In this document: one piece after another, positions 37,767-48,068 of the stretch
How the letters are laid out: each line of letters begins with the position of its first letter
Numbering within the stretch: position 1 is the stretch's first letter
Assembly: GCF_009821115.1 (NCBI RefSeq)
Contig: NZ_VYTY01000007.1
Span: 124,001-188,000 of the forward strand
DNA: 64,000 nt
Source: Nitrincola alkalisediminis
Lineage (GTDB): Bacteria > Pseudomonadota > Gammaproteobacteria > Pseudomonadales > Balneatricaceae
Reading direction: 5' to 3'
The notes under the pieces: model-generated
Database searches by the model: none
What the model was told of the DNA's origin: nothing
What the model saw: only the letters and a program-made list of their open reading frames with translations
Translations under genes and position numbers: made by a program

Positions 37767-38160
37767 GGGTTAACTACCTACTAAATTCGTCGTTTCATAG
37801 TGCTTCATGTTACCAAATTCATCATGTGCAATCTATTTACTTCAGATTGGCAAAGGCTTTGGTATTACTAACCTGTTCAACATGTGCAGTTTTTACCAAG
37901 TCTTTCCAATACGGGAGACAGTGTCTCTCGAATTAAGCTGGCTACAGGGGGGGGCTCACGTCGGAAATCCTACAGTGCCTTAATAGTGCATGACTAAAGC
38001 GGTACATTTTGTGTCCATTTTTTTTGTGGGAGGAGCCAAAAATCTTGAAAAATGCCGAGTTGCTGAGATTTCACCCTGATCAAGCGCCTCATAAATACTG
38101 TTTTTTCCGTAAACTGCTGATATACTTTTTGTGTGTTTTTAATCCAAGAAGGAGAGTTTG
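37767..38160. other. Non-coding right edge of the defence block
   Basis: 394 bases without a credible gene. It holds the promoter region of the methyltransferase/sspA pair, a GAGACA-G-TGTCTC palindrome near 37915-37927, a run of eight G near 37950, and a T-rich stretch near 38020. I found no copy of the tRNA-Leu 3' end and no transposase fragment. Confidence 0.5.
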
Positions 38161-38202
38161 ATGATTGTAATAAATTCCTACCCGGCGAAGGCTGCTGAGT
38201 AA
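38161..38202 (+). CDS. Possible 13-residue leader peptide before rsgA-like gene
   Basis: ATG with AAGGAGAG 5-6 bases upstream, one of the best ribosome sites in the region, opening a 13-codon frame (MIVINSYPAKAAE). It is followed 60 bases later by an AACCG/CGGTT hairpin and then by the GTPase gene at 38361. It may be a leader peptide for attenuation or a chance site. Confidence 0.3.
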   Translation: MIVINSYPAKAAE

Positions 38203-38360
38203 GCTAAACCTTTCTCTTTTTGATTTAACCTGCCTTTGCCCGGTGTTTATGACCCGGGATCTCTGATAACCGATTACAACGGTTCGCCTTAATTTTCTGC
38301 AGAGTTCCTTACCCTTTTTACTGTGTGTGCAGTATGTGACTGTGCGCGGAAGGAAATGAA

Positions 38361-39401
38361 ATGAACTTACCCTCAACATTACATCACCTGGGGTGGCAGG
38401 CTTTTTTTCAACAGCAACTGAGTTTGCAGGAATTTGAAAATACTCGTATCGCCCGAGTGGTTGCTCATCATCGTAATGGCTATGAATTGATGACGGAGAA
38501 GGGATCTTGTCATTTAATGACATCCCCAAATTTTCCACACATAACTATTGGTGATTGGATACTATTGGATGTGGCAGGCTGCTTTATCCGATTGCTGGAA
38601 AGAAAGTCGTTGTTTAAACGCAAAGCCGCCGGTAGCCAACTTGCCGAGCAACTTATTGCTGCCAACGTTGATACGCTGATGATTGTTAGCTCTTTAAATC
38701 ACGATTTTAACTCAAATCGCATAGAGCGCTACCTGGCATTAGCCCACGATGCTGGAGCAGAACCTTTATTGGTATTGACCAAGGCGGATTTATGCACGGA
38801 TGTCGAAAGCTATCTACAGCAAGTTAAGCACCTAGACCCCATGCTCATGTTCGAAGTGGTTAATGCGCTAGACACTAGTTGCATAAATACACTGCAACAA
38901 TGGTGTAAAGCCGGACGCACTTTGGCGGTTCTCGGTTCATCTGGTGTTGGTAAATCAACGTTAGTTAATGGGCTTATGGGCAATACTGGACAAAAAACTG
39001 CATCCATACGAAGTGATGATAGCAAAGGGAGGCACACGACCACGGCACGTTCCATGCATTTCATCCCTGCTGGTGCGGTAGTGATTGATACACCAGGTAT
39101 GCGGGAACTCCAGCTTATAGACTGCGATGAGGGTATTCGCCGAACGTTTGCAGACATTGATTCGTTAGCCAACCAATGCCGCTTTAATGACTGCAAACAT
39201 TTAGGTGAACCAGGATGCGCCGTCCAACTGGCTATCGCTCAAGGACGATTGGACCCTCGGCGATTAACCAACTACCAGAAACTGAGTGTTGAGCACATGC
39301 GAAACACGGCATCTCTTCACGAAAAACGTGCGCAGGAGCGGCAATTCAGTAAGATGGTAAAGACGGTTAAATCACTAAAAACCAAAAAAAGCGTTGATTA
39401 G
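38361..39401 (+). CDS. rsgA: RsgA-type circularly permuted GTPase
   Basis: 346-residue GTPase that checks late assembly of the 30S ribosomal subunit. The motifs are in the permuted order of the family: G4 LTKADL, then G1 GSSGVGKST, then G3 DTPGMREL. The N-terminal OB fold and a C-terminal zinc cluster (CRFNDCKHLGEPGC) are present. The C-terminus is lysine-rich. Many bacteria have a second RsgA paralogue; this one lies at the edge of the island, away from orn and psd, the usual neighbours, so it may be the accessory copy. Confidence 0.88.
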   Translation: MNLPSTLHHLGWQAFFQQQLSLQEFENTRIARVVAHHRNGYELMTEKGSCHLMTSPNFPHITIGDWILLDVAGCFIRLLERKSLFKRKAAGSQLAEQLIAANVDTLMIVSSLNHDFNSNRIERYLALAHDAGAEPLLVLTKADLCTDVESYLQQVKHLDPMLMFEVVNALDTSCINTLQQWCKAGRTLAVLGSSGVGKSTLVNGLMGNTGQKTASIRSDDSKGRHTTTARSMHFIPAGAVVIDTPGMRELQLIDCDEGIRRTFADIDSLANQCRFNDCKHLGEPGCAVQLAIAQGRLDPRRLTNYQKLSVEHMRNTASLHEKRAQERQFSKMVKTVKSLKTKKSVD

Positions 39402-39410
39402 AAATATATA

Positions 39411-39432
39411 CGCCGCCTTTAGGCGGCGTTTT
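39411..39432 (+). terminator. Intrinsic terminator after rsgA-like gene
   Basis: CGCCGCC-TTTA-GGCGGCG stem followed by TTTT, 10 bases after the stop codon. Confidence 0.92.
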
Positions 39433-39566
39433 CCTGAAAAATGCGTCAAGCCTATAAAACCGAACTGTTTTTTAAGCAACGGTTAATCTCTGTATGCATG
39501 CCTGTTTTGACGCTCACTTAGAATGACGATCAGGAGTGCTACACAGTTTCGATTTAATGGATTAAG

Positions 39567-40502
39567 ATGACTTCTCGCCACTCGGGAGTAAAAATCATTA
39601 TGATTAACGCTGAGCAGATGTATAGTGTTCTGGACACCTTACCAGACCCTGTTTTTATCCTCACGCGAGAGGGGCGATACGTAGGGGTCTTCGGTGGTAA
39701 AGATGCGCGCTATTATCATGATGGCAAGGGGCTTGTGGGGCATCGGATTACGGATTTGATAAAGCCTATCAAAGCCCAGTGGTTTTTAGAGCAAATTCAG
39801 AAAGCGCTCTCGACCAAGAGTCTTTTGATTGTCGAATATGAGCTGAGCAACAAGGATGTTAAAGGTCTTCCAAATGAGGGGCCTGACGAACCTATTTGGT
39901 TCGAAGGGCGGGTTCAATCCTTGGATTTCAAAGTGGATGATGACGATGTTGTTCTCTGGGTTGCCAGTAACATTTCGGAGCGTCATTGTTTGGAAGTTCA
40001 GCTACGTGAAATGAGTGATACCGACCAGCTAACAGGCTTGTACAACCGCAGAAAGTTAGAACGTGATCTCATACTTCATTTTGAAGCATTCACACGCTAT
40101 GGCATACCAACAGCAATGTTGATGTTTGATCTCGATAACTTGAAAGTGATCAACGATTCTCTAGGCCACTTGGCAGGCGACAAGCTTATCCAAACATTGG
40201 CCATAACCTGCAGTGCAGAGCTAAGGACAAACGATATTGCCTGTCGATTTGGTGGTGATGAATTTGTAATTGCCATGCCTGCACTGGATCAAGAACAAGC
40301 GCTTCAATTGGCAAAGCGATTACATCAGCGCTTCATTGAGGCGTTATCGGATTTTGCAGCGGCCGATACTAAAGCAACCGTGAGTATGGGGGTTGTTTCT
40401 ATGTCTGTTGCTGACACCACCTATCTTGATGTACTGCACCGAGCTGACACTGCACTGTATCAAGCTAAGCATCAGGGTAAAAATAGGATAGTGTCTGCCT
40501 AG
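39567..40502 (+). CDS. PAS-GGDEF diguanylate cyclase
   Basis: 311-residue cytosolic enzyme making cyclic di-GMP. An N-terminal PAS domain (VLDTLPDPVFILTREGRYVG, about residues 18-140) precedes a GGDEF domain with the intact active site RFGGDEFVIAM. The inhibitory I-site RxxD (RTND) stands at the normal distance before it, so product feedback is expected. No membrane helix. Two starts are possible: 39567, used here, and 39600, which has GGGAG upstream. Confidence 0.9.
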   Translation: MTSRHSGVKIIMINAEQMYSVLDTLPDPVFILTREGRYVGVFGGKDARYYHDGKGLVGHRITDLIKPIKAQWFLEQIQKALSTKSLLIVEYELSNKDVKGLPNEGPDEPIWFEGRVQSLDFKVDDDDVVLWVASNISERHCLEVQLREMSDTDQLTGLYNRRKLERDLILHFEAFTRYGIPTAMLMFDLDNLKVINDSLGHLAGDKLIQTLAITCSAELRTNDIACRFGGDEFVIAMPALDQEQALQLAKRLHQRFIEALSDFAAADTKATVSMGVVSMSVADTTYLDVLHRADTALYQAKHQGKNRIVSA

Positions 40503-40589
40503 TGAGCCGTGGGTGTCTTTAAAAGTGGTTGCTGCACTTTTTCTATGTCTAGATAATGCGAATATCGAATCTAATAATTAAGGTAAAAT

Positions 40590-40958
40590 ATGTCAGATAA
40601 CACAATGAAATTAAAGATATTAAATAAGCATGATGTCGAGCCTGAAGAGTATTATCTGGATGCAGAGAAGCGTCTCGAAGGCAATCCAAAGCAGACACTT
40701 TGGATGGAGTATACAGACTTGACTAAGCAGTATTTTGTCGGCGTGTGGCGCAGTGAAGTGGGAAAATGGAAGGTCCATTATACTGAGGAAGAATACTGTC
40801 ATATTACAGAGGGTGTCAGTGTTGTGACGGACGAACAGGGCGTTGCTATACGACTCGAGCCCGGTGATGAGTTCGTTATCCCGCGGGGCTTTCAAGGGAC
40901 ATGGGAGGTGATTGAAGCCACAACTAAGCGTTTTGTAATTTACGAAAAGTGCGAGTGA
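40590..40958 (+). CDS. Cupin-fold protein (DUF861 type)
   Basis: 122-residue single-domain cupin. The barrel motifs are visible: WKVHYTEEEYCHITEG and LEPGDEFVIPRGFQGTWEV. The second matches the cupin_3 group that includes ureidoglycine aminohydrolase and EutQ-like proteins; its substrate cannot be read from sequence. AAGG precedes the ATG. It converges on the LysR gene with a 9-base gap. Confidence 0.82.
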   Translation: MSDNTMKLKILNKHDVEPEEYYLDAEKRLEGNPKQTLWMEYTDLTKQYFVGVWRSEVGKWKVHYTEEEYCHITEGVSVVTDEQGVAIRLEPGDEFVIPRGFQGTWEVIEATTKRFVIYEKCE

Positions 40959-40967
40959 GCTCTGCGT

Positions 40968-41861
40968 TTACGTTGTTCCAGATAAACATATTGCATCAAT
41001 CCAAGGAGAGGCGTTCGAGATATCCTTGTAGAGTGCATAGATTTTATCTTGTACCGAGTCTATTTCGAGCAATTGTTCGACTTGATATTGGCGGCAGACT
41101 TCATCGGCGATCATGGTTGGAGCGGCAAAAACGCCCTTCCCATGTGCGCCGAAAATCTTTATTAAGGCACTGTCATCAATTTCGGCACCGATGCGCATAT
41201 GAATATTGCGTTTAGCCAGCCACGCGATTAAGCGTTCAAAGTAAACCGCATTGCGAGCGTTCGCGAGTAAAACGGCATCCTGTAAACTGTCGGGCAAGCC
41301 TTTATTGCGCAGCTCGGTGGCTATGCTGGGCGCTGCAAAGAGGCTAATGCCCGAACTTAATACCTCTTTGATCTGAAACGTGGTGATATCGTCGATCACT
41401 TTGAGGCGATCGGTGATGATGAGATCAAGCTTGTGACTGCGCAGTTCGTTGAGTTGACGTTCGGTTTCACCTGTTTTGCAGATTAAATGCAAATTGGGCG
41501 TTTTCGTGTATGCAGGTTGCAGAAGGTTGAAGACAATCAATTTGTGAATGGAAGAGGATACACCAACTCGGAAAATATTGCGTTCGATCAACTGGTCGGT
41601 ATTAAGGAAATATGAGAGTTCATCTGCAATAGAGAACATGGCATCAGTATAATCAAACACCTGCTGTCCAAAAGGTGTTAGCTTTAACTTTCGGCCCTCA
41701 CGTTTAAACAGCAAGCGGCCGAAGTCAGATTCCAGTTGCGACAGTTGTCCGCTTAGGGTCTGGGGCGCAAGCTTCAGTATTTCGCTGGCGGCAGCAATGG
41801 AGCCTTCCTTGGCAATTGTTCTGAAATAATGGAGATGTTTATAGTTAATTTTGTTGTCCAA
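40968..41861 (-). CDS. LysR-family regulator, NhaR-like
   Basis: 297-residue LysR regulator. The helix-turn-helix start INYKHLHYFRTIAKEGSIAA and the APQTLSGQLSQLE recognition segment closely follow NhaR, the sodium-responsive activator of nhaA in E. coli. The rest is the periplasmic-binding-like effector domain. No antiporter gene is adjacent, so the target is unclear. Confidence 0.83.
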   Translation of the reverse strand: MDNKINYKHLHYFRTIAKEGSIAAASEILKLAPQTLSGQLSQLESDFGRLLFKREGRKLKLTPFGQQVFDYTDAMFSIADELSYFLNTDQLIERNIFRVGVSSSIHKLIVFNLLQPAYTKTPNLHLICKTGETERQLNELRSHKLDLIITDRLKVIDDITTFQIKEVLSSGISLFAAPSIATELRNKGLPDSLQDAVLLANARNAVYFERLIAWLAKRNIHMRIGAEIDDSALIKIFGAHGKGVFAAPTMIADEVCRQYQVEQLLEIDSVQDKIYALYKDISNASPWIDAICLSGTT

Positions 41862-41926
41862 AAGCGGCTCCTAGTGTGGCTTTTGACACCAATTATTGTG
41901 TGCTCAGCATCTGTTCATAAGCATAA

Positions 41927-42244
41927 TCACGCAACCGCTGAAAGTCGAGTCGGCTCCTCTCTAACAAAGCTTTCAGGCACTTTGAACACATGAGCCGCTT
42001 TAGATTCAAATGGACTGAAAGCCGAACTCACGTATTCATATACGAGTGGTACCGGTTGACCGTTCTCAATCACTTTTAAAAAACAGTGCTCAGTCGGTAG
42101 ATCTGCACGCAAGGGCTCTTCTATCCAGGCAACAATTGAATGATTCAAGCTGAACTCAGTTTTGACGATTCGGTAGCCCTCTTTTAGAATCAGCTCATTC
42201 ACAGGTTTGTGCGAATCCAGCGATACTTGTCTAATTGTTTTCAT
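41927..42244 (-). CDS. Hypothetical protein
   Basis: 105-residue soluble protein of unknown family. A beta-rich centre (GYRIVKTEFSLNHSIVAWIE, YEYVSSAFSPFESKAAHVFKV) ends in FVREEPTRLSAVA. GGAGAT lies just before the ATG on the coding strand, supporting the start. It has its own upstream region and no operon partner. Confidence 0.65.
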   Translation of the reverse strand: MKTIRQVSLDSHKPVNELILKEGYRIVKTEFSLNHSIVAWIEEPLRADLPTEHCFLKVIENGQPVPLVYEYVSSAFSPFESKAAHVFKVPESFVREEPTRLSAVA

Positions 42245-42402
42245 GGCTTATCTCCAGTTCTAAGTGACAGTTAAGTTATAGCACTGGATTAGGATCGATA
42301 AAACAGTATTATTGAGATATATAGATCGATTTTTTCGATGATTTGAGTGTGTAGGGCGGTGATGAAGTGGTGTTCAATGAGCCATTGCTCGAAGGAATAT
42401 CA

Positions 42403-42439
42403 ATCCTTTCATGCATCAATTGTCGATGCATGAAAGGAT
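42403..42439 (-). terminator. Hairpin after thiolase gene
   Basis: 15-bp perfect inverted repeat (ATCCTTTCATGCATC with GATGCATGAAAGGAT, 7-base loop) starting 14 bases past the thiolase stop. No T run follows, but stem strength and position suggest transcript end or 3' protection. Confidence 0.65.
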
Positions 42440-42452
42440 GACGTGAGCTTAC

Positions 42453-43634
42453 TTACAGGCGTTCGAAGATGGTTGCGATGCCTTGGCCACCACCGATACA
42501 CATGGTCACCAGCGCATAGCGGCCTTCAGTACGGTGAAGTTCATAAATGGCTTTGGTGGCGATAAACGCGCCAGAGCATCCCACTGGATGGCCTAAGGCA
42601 ATGGCTCCACCGTTCGGGTTGGTTTTTTGCATGTCCAATCCAAGTCCTTTCGCTACGGCGAGGGCTTGAGCTGCAAATGCTTCGTTGGATTCAATAACAT
42701 CCATATCGTCGAGTGTTAGACCTGCCTTTTGCAGCGCTAGACGTGAGGCTGGAATCGGGCCTTCACCCATAACGTCATTGGGAACGCCCGCTACCGCATA
42801 GGAGACAATACGTGCGATGGGTTTTTGGCCTGCTTTTTTGGCAACCTCAGCATCGGCAAGTACCATAAACGCAGCACCATCATTGATTCCGGATGCATTG
42901 CCTGCAGTCACTGTTCCATCTTTTTTGAAAGCAGGGCGCATTTTGCTTAGGCTTTCCATGGAGGTTCCGGGTTTGACATGCTCATCGCTGTCAACAATCA
43001 CCACCCCTTTGCGTGTTTGAATTTCAATAGGCACGATTTGAGACTTGAAGCGGCCTTCTTCAATCGCGCGTGTTGCGCGAGCATGGGATTCAACCGCAAA
43101 CGCATCTTGCTCTTCACGACTGATGTCCCATTTGGCGGCAAGGTTTTCAGCGGTGATGCCCATGTGGCCCACGCCGAAGGGATCGTTTAAAGTGGCTACC
43201 ATCATGTCGACCATGCTGGTGTCACCCATGCGAGCACCAGAGCGCATAGCAGGGGATAAATAGCCTCCTCGTGACATTACTTCCACGCCGCCACCAATGC
43301 CATAATCACAGTCGCCTAGCATAATGTTTTGTGCGGTTGTCACGATGGCTTGCAAGCCTGAGCTGCAGAGGCGGTTAACGGCCATGGCGACAGAGTCCAT
43401 TGGCAGGCCAGCTTGGATGGAGGCAACGCGTGCCACGTATGCAAAGCGAGAGTCAGTCGGGATGCAGTTTCCAACAGTGACGTAATTAATTAAATTGGGG
43501 TCTACTTCTGAGCGGTTGACCGCTTCTTTCATGACTTGTCCAGCCAGTTCATGAGGCTCAATAGAGCTCAGACCACCACCAAATGCGCCAATAGCAGAGC
43601 GAACAGCACTTAAAACAACAACATCACGTCCCAT
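42453..43634 (-). CDS. Acetyl-CoA acetyltransferase (thiolase)
   Basis: 393-residue thiolase that condenses or cleaves acyl-CoA. The nucleophilic cysteine is in NRLCSSGLQAI, the GHPVGCSGA histidine segment and the CIGGGQG second cysteine are present. It could feed polyhydroxyalkanoate synthesis (phasin genes lie at 55-56 kb) or act in degradation of ketoacyl-CoA; no phaB or phaC gene is in the window to decide. Confidence 0.93.
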   Translation of the reverse strand: MGRDVVVLSAVRSAIGAFGGGLSSIEPHELAGQVMKEAVNRSEVDPNLINYVTVGNCIPTDSRFAYVARVASIQAGLPMDSVAMAVNRLCSSGLQAIVTTAQNIMLGDCDYGIGGGVEVMSRGGYLSPAMRSGARMGDTSMVDMMVATLNDPFGVGHMGITAENLAAKWDISREEQDAFAVESHARATRAIEEGRFKSQIVPIEIQTRKGVVIVDSDEHVKPGTSMESLSKMRPAFKKDGTVTAGNASGINDGAAFMVLADAEVAKKAGQKPIARIVSYAVAGVPNDVMGEGPIPASRLALQKAGLTLDDMDVIESNEAFAAQALAVAKGLGLDMQKTNPNGGAIALGHPVGCSGAFIATKAIYELHRTEGRYALVTMCIGGGQGIATIFERL

Positions 43635-43836
43635 GGAGTTTTTTCCTTCTTATCAAGTAGTGCCTGTCTCATACAGGCATTTGAACATTTAGTTTTATCT
43701 ATACCTGATCATACTCGTCTGTTGTGACAATTGTTAAGCAGATTGTTTGGTCGATTAGTCTGAGATGAGCGGGTTGTTTGGTTTTACTGTTAGGGAATTG
43801 GCGGCTGAGCTAGGCAGGGGTGCTCAGCCGTTTCAG

Positions 43837-45012
43837 TCATGCGTTGCGAGTGCGTTTTTGACGAATGAGTAGAAAGCTCAGATTGGCAATCATTAGTCCT
43901 AATACAACTAAAATCAGCAAAGGCAGTGATGTTTCTCCCATGTGATCAAGTAGCACGCCTGCAACATACGGCACAATCATAGCGCCAGTCCCGACGGCCA
44001 TGAAAATAAATCCGGTGCGCTTGCCATTGAGTTTAATAATGTAGCTGCCGAGTGAAAAGAGAGTGGGGAAAATGGCTGACATGGATAAGCCAAACAACAA
44101 GGTAATCAAGTGTAAAGATGCACGGTTGAAGTACATTAACAGCATCATAGAGACGGCAAGAGCGAAGCATCCACATAGCAAATAGGTAAACAAATGTGGG
44201 CGCAATAATGGAATGGCAATCAAACGCCCAGCAGACAAGCTTAGCCAGAAAATCGAGACCAGAATGGCTGCATCCGCAGCCTCGATTCCACGTAAAGTGG
44301 CGTAGGTTGCAATCCAGCCGGCAAATGTCATCTCCATGCCAACATATAGACTGAACAACAGTAGCAAGCCACCAAAAACGGCCTTGTCATACGGGGCCGA
44401 GGGAGTGTCGCGTGCTTGGCGCTCTGGGTTGTCAGGTGTGGGTTGTTTTAACAGAAACAACATTATGGCCGTTAAAGCAATCGACACCAGCCAAAAAGCG
44501 GCATGAATGGTATCAAACAGCGCGAGCATCATAATGAGTATAAGCGGAATGATCATGGCGCCCAGTCCATAGCAAAAATGCAAGGCACTAATGAAAGGTG
44601 GGGCGCGTTCTTTGTGTGCCCAGATCATCATAAGATTGCAACCAGCATTTAAGGAGACTTCGGAGTATCCTAGAATGAAGACGAAAATGCACAACAAGCC
44701 TAACGACATCAGGCTGGGGGTGATGAGCATGCCCAGTATTGCAGCCACTCCCATGAGGAGTAGAATTTTGTGGCCATCGTATCGATCAAAAAGCTGGCCT
44801 GAGACAAGTGAGCCAATAATGTTGCCCATGGCGCGTGCGGTGAACAAAAGAGCAATTTGGCTCATACTGGAATGGCTTTGCTCTGCAAGGAAGGGAAGAG
44901 CGGGTCCTAGAATGCCACCCATCATGCCGATGCATATAAAAATAATCCAGTAGGTGATCGTCAGGCGCCAGTGTTTCGGTGTCTCCAGAGGGGCCTGTAC
45001 AGGGTTATTCAT
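43837..45012 (-). CDS. MFS transporter
   Basis: 391-residue membrane protein with 12 probable helices. The loop between helices 2 and 3 reads GQLFDRYDGHKILLLMG, the MFS signature. A polar cytoplasmic loop near residues 190-205 splits the two halves. The start at 45012 has GAGG 8 bases upstream. Substrate unknown; overall shape recalls the FucP/TsgA group. Confidence 0.85.
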   Translation of the reverse strand: MNNPVQAPLETPKHWRLTITYWIIFICIGMMGGILGPALPFLAEQSHSSMSQIALLFTARAMGNIIGSLVSGQLFDRYDGHKILLLMGVAAILGMLITPSLMSLGLLCIFVFILGYSEVSLNAGCNLMMIWAHKERAPPFISALHFCYGLGAMIIPLILIMMLALFDTIHAAFWLVSIALTAIMLFLLKQPTPDNPERQARDTPSAPYDKAVFGGLLLLFSLYVGMEMTFAGWIATYATLRGIEAADAAILVSIFWLSLSAGRLIAIPLLRPHLFTYLLCGCFALAVSMMLLMYFNRASLHLITLLFGLSMSAIFPTLFSLGSYIIKLNGKRTGFIFMAVGTGAMIVPYVAGVLLDHMGETSLPLLILVVLGLMIANLSFLLIRQKRTRNA

Positions 45013-45190
45013 AAATGACCTCAAGAAAGGCAGTAGGCAGAGGTGGGTGATTTTGCTTGGACAGAAATGAGCGAGCTAAAATTTATAAGGCATCAATAGC
45101 TTACGAAGCTATTGTGAGTTTGGCAAGTAAATAATTTAGGGGCACAAGCACGCTTTGCGTTATGCGCCTCCTTCGCAACAGAGCTTGTGA

Positions 45191-45409
45191 TTAACGAGCT
45201 CTGTAGGTGATGCGGCCCTTGCTTAGGTCATAGGGAGTCAGTTCGACTTTGACCTTGTCGCCAGTCAATATGCGAATATAGTGCTTGCGCATTTTTCCAG
45301 AAATATGGGCTGTCACCACGTGACCATTTTCAAGTTCTACACGGAACATTGTGTTAGGTAGGGTGTCTATAACAGTCCCTTCCATTTCAAACGCTTCTTC
45401 TTTTGCCAT
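45191..45409 (-). CDS. infA: Translation initiation factor IF-1
   Basis: 72-residue OB-fold protein, exact family length, beginning [19 protein letters not shown] and containing [15 protein letters not shown]. It binds the ribosomal A site during initiation. It lies downstream of bpt and aat, the common gammaproteobacterial arrangement. Confidence 0.98.
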   Translation of the reverse strand: MAKEEAFEMEGTVIDTLPNTMFRVELENGHVVTAHISGKMRKHYIRILTGDKVKVELTPYDLSKGRITYRAR

Positions 45410-45494
45410 TCAATCGTTACCTCTAAGACTGGTTCTTCAACCTGGTCCAATTAGAAAGGCCAAGATTCTACCTGAAAACTTGCTCGATTCAAAA

Positions 45495-46211
45495 TTATTC
45501 CTGCATTAAACGCGTCCAATGACCATCTATTAAGACTTCAAGGGGTCTATATGCTGTTTTGTAGCTCATTTTGCGGCAAGCTTTTACCCAATAACCTAAA
45601 TACAGGAACTGATCGTGGCGACGATTGCCTTCCATTATTTGCCATAAAATAGCGTTGACTCCAAGGCTTCGTTGTTCTTCATCAGGGTCATAGAAGGTGT
45701 ACAGAGCAGACAGTGAGTTAACAAGATGGTCCGTCACCGCAACACACATCAATTTTCCGGTGGGGTCACGAAACTCGTAAAATCCAGTGTCTTGTCCACC
45801 CTCAACTAAAAAATTATAAAATTGATCAGTGCTAGGAGGGTACATGTCGCCGTCACGGTGACGTTTATTGATGTAGCGTTGATAAAGACGGTAGGTTTCA
45901 TCGTTTAAGGTTGGGATGACACGCTGAACCGAAAGATCGGCATTGCGATTTAAAATGCGTTTTTGCGTTTTGCTGGGTGTAAATAAATCGATTGGAATTC
46001 GGACCGATTGGCAGGCATGGCAATGATCACAATGAGGTCGATAAATATGGCCGCCACTACGTCGAAACCCCAGTGCTGAAAGTTGAGTGTAGGTTGTCGA
46101 TGTGATCACGGCCTGAGGATCGACAAACAAGGTTTTAGCTTTCATGCCAGGCAGGTAGCTGCAGTCATGATCTGGAGTTACGTAAAAACGTAATGTTTGC
46201 ATATCGCTCAT
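45495..46211 (-). CDS. bpt: Leucyl-tRNA-protein transferase Bpt (aspartate/glutamate N-end)
   Basis: 238-residue ATE1-like enzyme that adds leucine to proteins with N-terminal Asp or Glu, marking them for ClpS/ClpAP. The N-terminal cysteine cluster CDHCHACQSVRIP (about 61-73) and the RHRDGDMYPPS and YLGYWVKACRKMSYK segments are diagnostic. It starts 4 bases after aat ends. Confidence 0.94.
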   Translation of the reverse strand: MSDMQTLRFYVTPDHDCSYLPGMKAKTLFVDPQAVITSTTYTQLSALGFRRSGGHIYRPHCDHCHACQSVRIPIDLFTPSKTQKRILNRNADLSVQRVIPTLNDETYRLYQRYINKRHRDGDMYPPSTDQFYNFLVEGGQDTGFYEFRDPTGKLMCVAVTDHLVNSLSALYTFYDPDEEQRSLGVNAILWQIMEGNRRHDQFLYLGYWVKACRKMSYKTAYRPLEVLIDGHWTRLMQE

Positions 46212-46215
46212 GGTA

Positions 46216-46926
46216 TCAACTGCCTAATATATACTGTGTATCAATCTCGAACATCCACCCTTGATGAGGCACAGCCTCAGTATGCTCGGCGAGTATGTCA
46301 ATAAAGGTATCCCGGGGTATTTCAATGGCCCCCATACTCTCTAAATGCGGATTGTGAACCTGACAGTCAATTAAGGCAAACCCCCATTTATTTAACTGAT
46401 GGCATAAAAAGCTGAACGCAATTTTAGAGGCGTCGGTTTCTTTGCTAAACATCGACTCTCCAAAAAAGATGCGGCCTAACGACATGCCATATAACCCACC
46501 AATAAGTTGTTTGTCTCGCCAAACCTCAACTGAATGCGCTATCCCCATACGATGAAGGCGAGTATAAGCATCGATAATTTCCTCGCTAATCCAAGTGCCC
46601 GTGGCATTTTGCCTAGGTCCTGAGCAAGCGCGCATAACCTCTTCAAAGTTTAGGTCAAAGGTCACCCGAAAATCATTTTTTCGTAAAGATTTTTTTAAAC
46701 TTTTTGAAATGTGGACTTGATTTGGATAAATCACACAGCGCGGATTGGGACTCCACCACAATATAGGTTCGCCTGGGTTGTACCAAGGAAAAATACCTCG
46801 TTTGTAAGCGCTAATGATTCGGGCGGGCGTAAGGTCACCGCCCGCCGCGAGTAACCCTTCGGGATCACGAAGGGCCAAGCTAACGGGAGGAAAGGTGTAT
46901 GCTTCGGGGTGGAGCCACGAAATCAC
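46216..46926 (-). CDS. aat: Leucyl/phenylalanyl-tRNA-protein transferase
   Basis: 236-residue N-end-rule enzyme that adds Leu or Phe to proteins with N-terminal Lys or Arg. It shows the family opening FPPVSLALRDPEGLLAAGGD, then YKRGIFPWYNPGEPILWWSP and GESMFSKETDASKIA. It forms a pair with bpt. Confidence 0.96.
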   Translation of the reverse strand: MISWLHPEAYTFPPVSLALRDPEGLLAAGGDLTPARIISAYKRGIFPWYNPGEPILWWSPNPRCVIYPNQVHISKSLKKSLRKNDFRVTFDLNFEEVMRACSGPRQNATGTWISEEIIDAYTRLHRMGIAHSVEVWRDKQLIGGLYGMSLGRIFFGESMFSKETDASKIAFSFLCHQLNKWGFALIDCQVHNPHLESMGAIEIPRDTFIDILAEHTEAVPHQGWMFEIDTQYILGS

Positions 46927-46952
46927 AGTCGACGATCCTTATCTTGTTTAGC

Positions 46953-47915
<963 letters not shown>

Positions 47916-48068
47916 TTAATGCTGAAAACAAGTCTATTTTCATATTAGGTTGGGGTGAGCGTAAAAATTTCAACAATAGTAACATCAGATCTCTGCAGAG
48001 TGCAGGGGATTTTGTGGCACAATAGCGTTTTGTCATCTTGAATATTTAATTGCAATAAGGAAAAGAGC

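Noticed and set aside
37900-37990. End of an insertion sequence (GAGACA/TGTCTC palindrome and G run)
   Set aside because: No transposase, no matching second end and no target duplication could be found.
38151-38175. Start of a 16S rRNA gene (AGAGTTTGAT match)
   Set aside because: Only ten bases match; the following sequence diverges at once and no rRNA continues.
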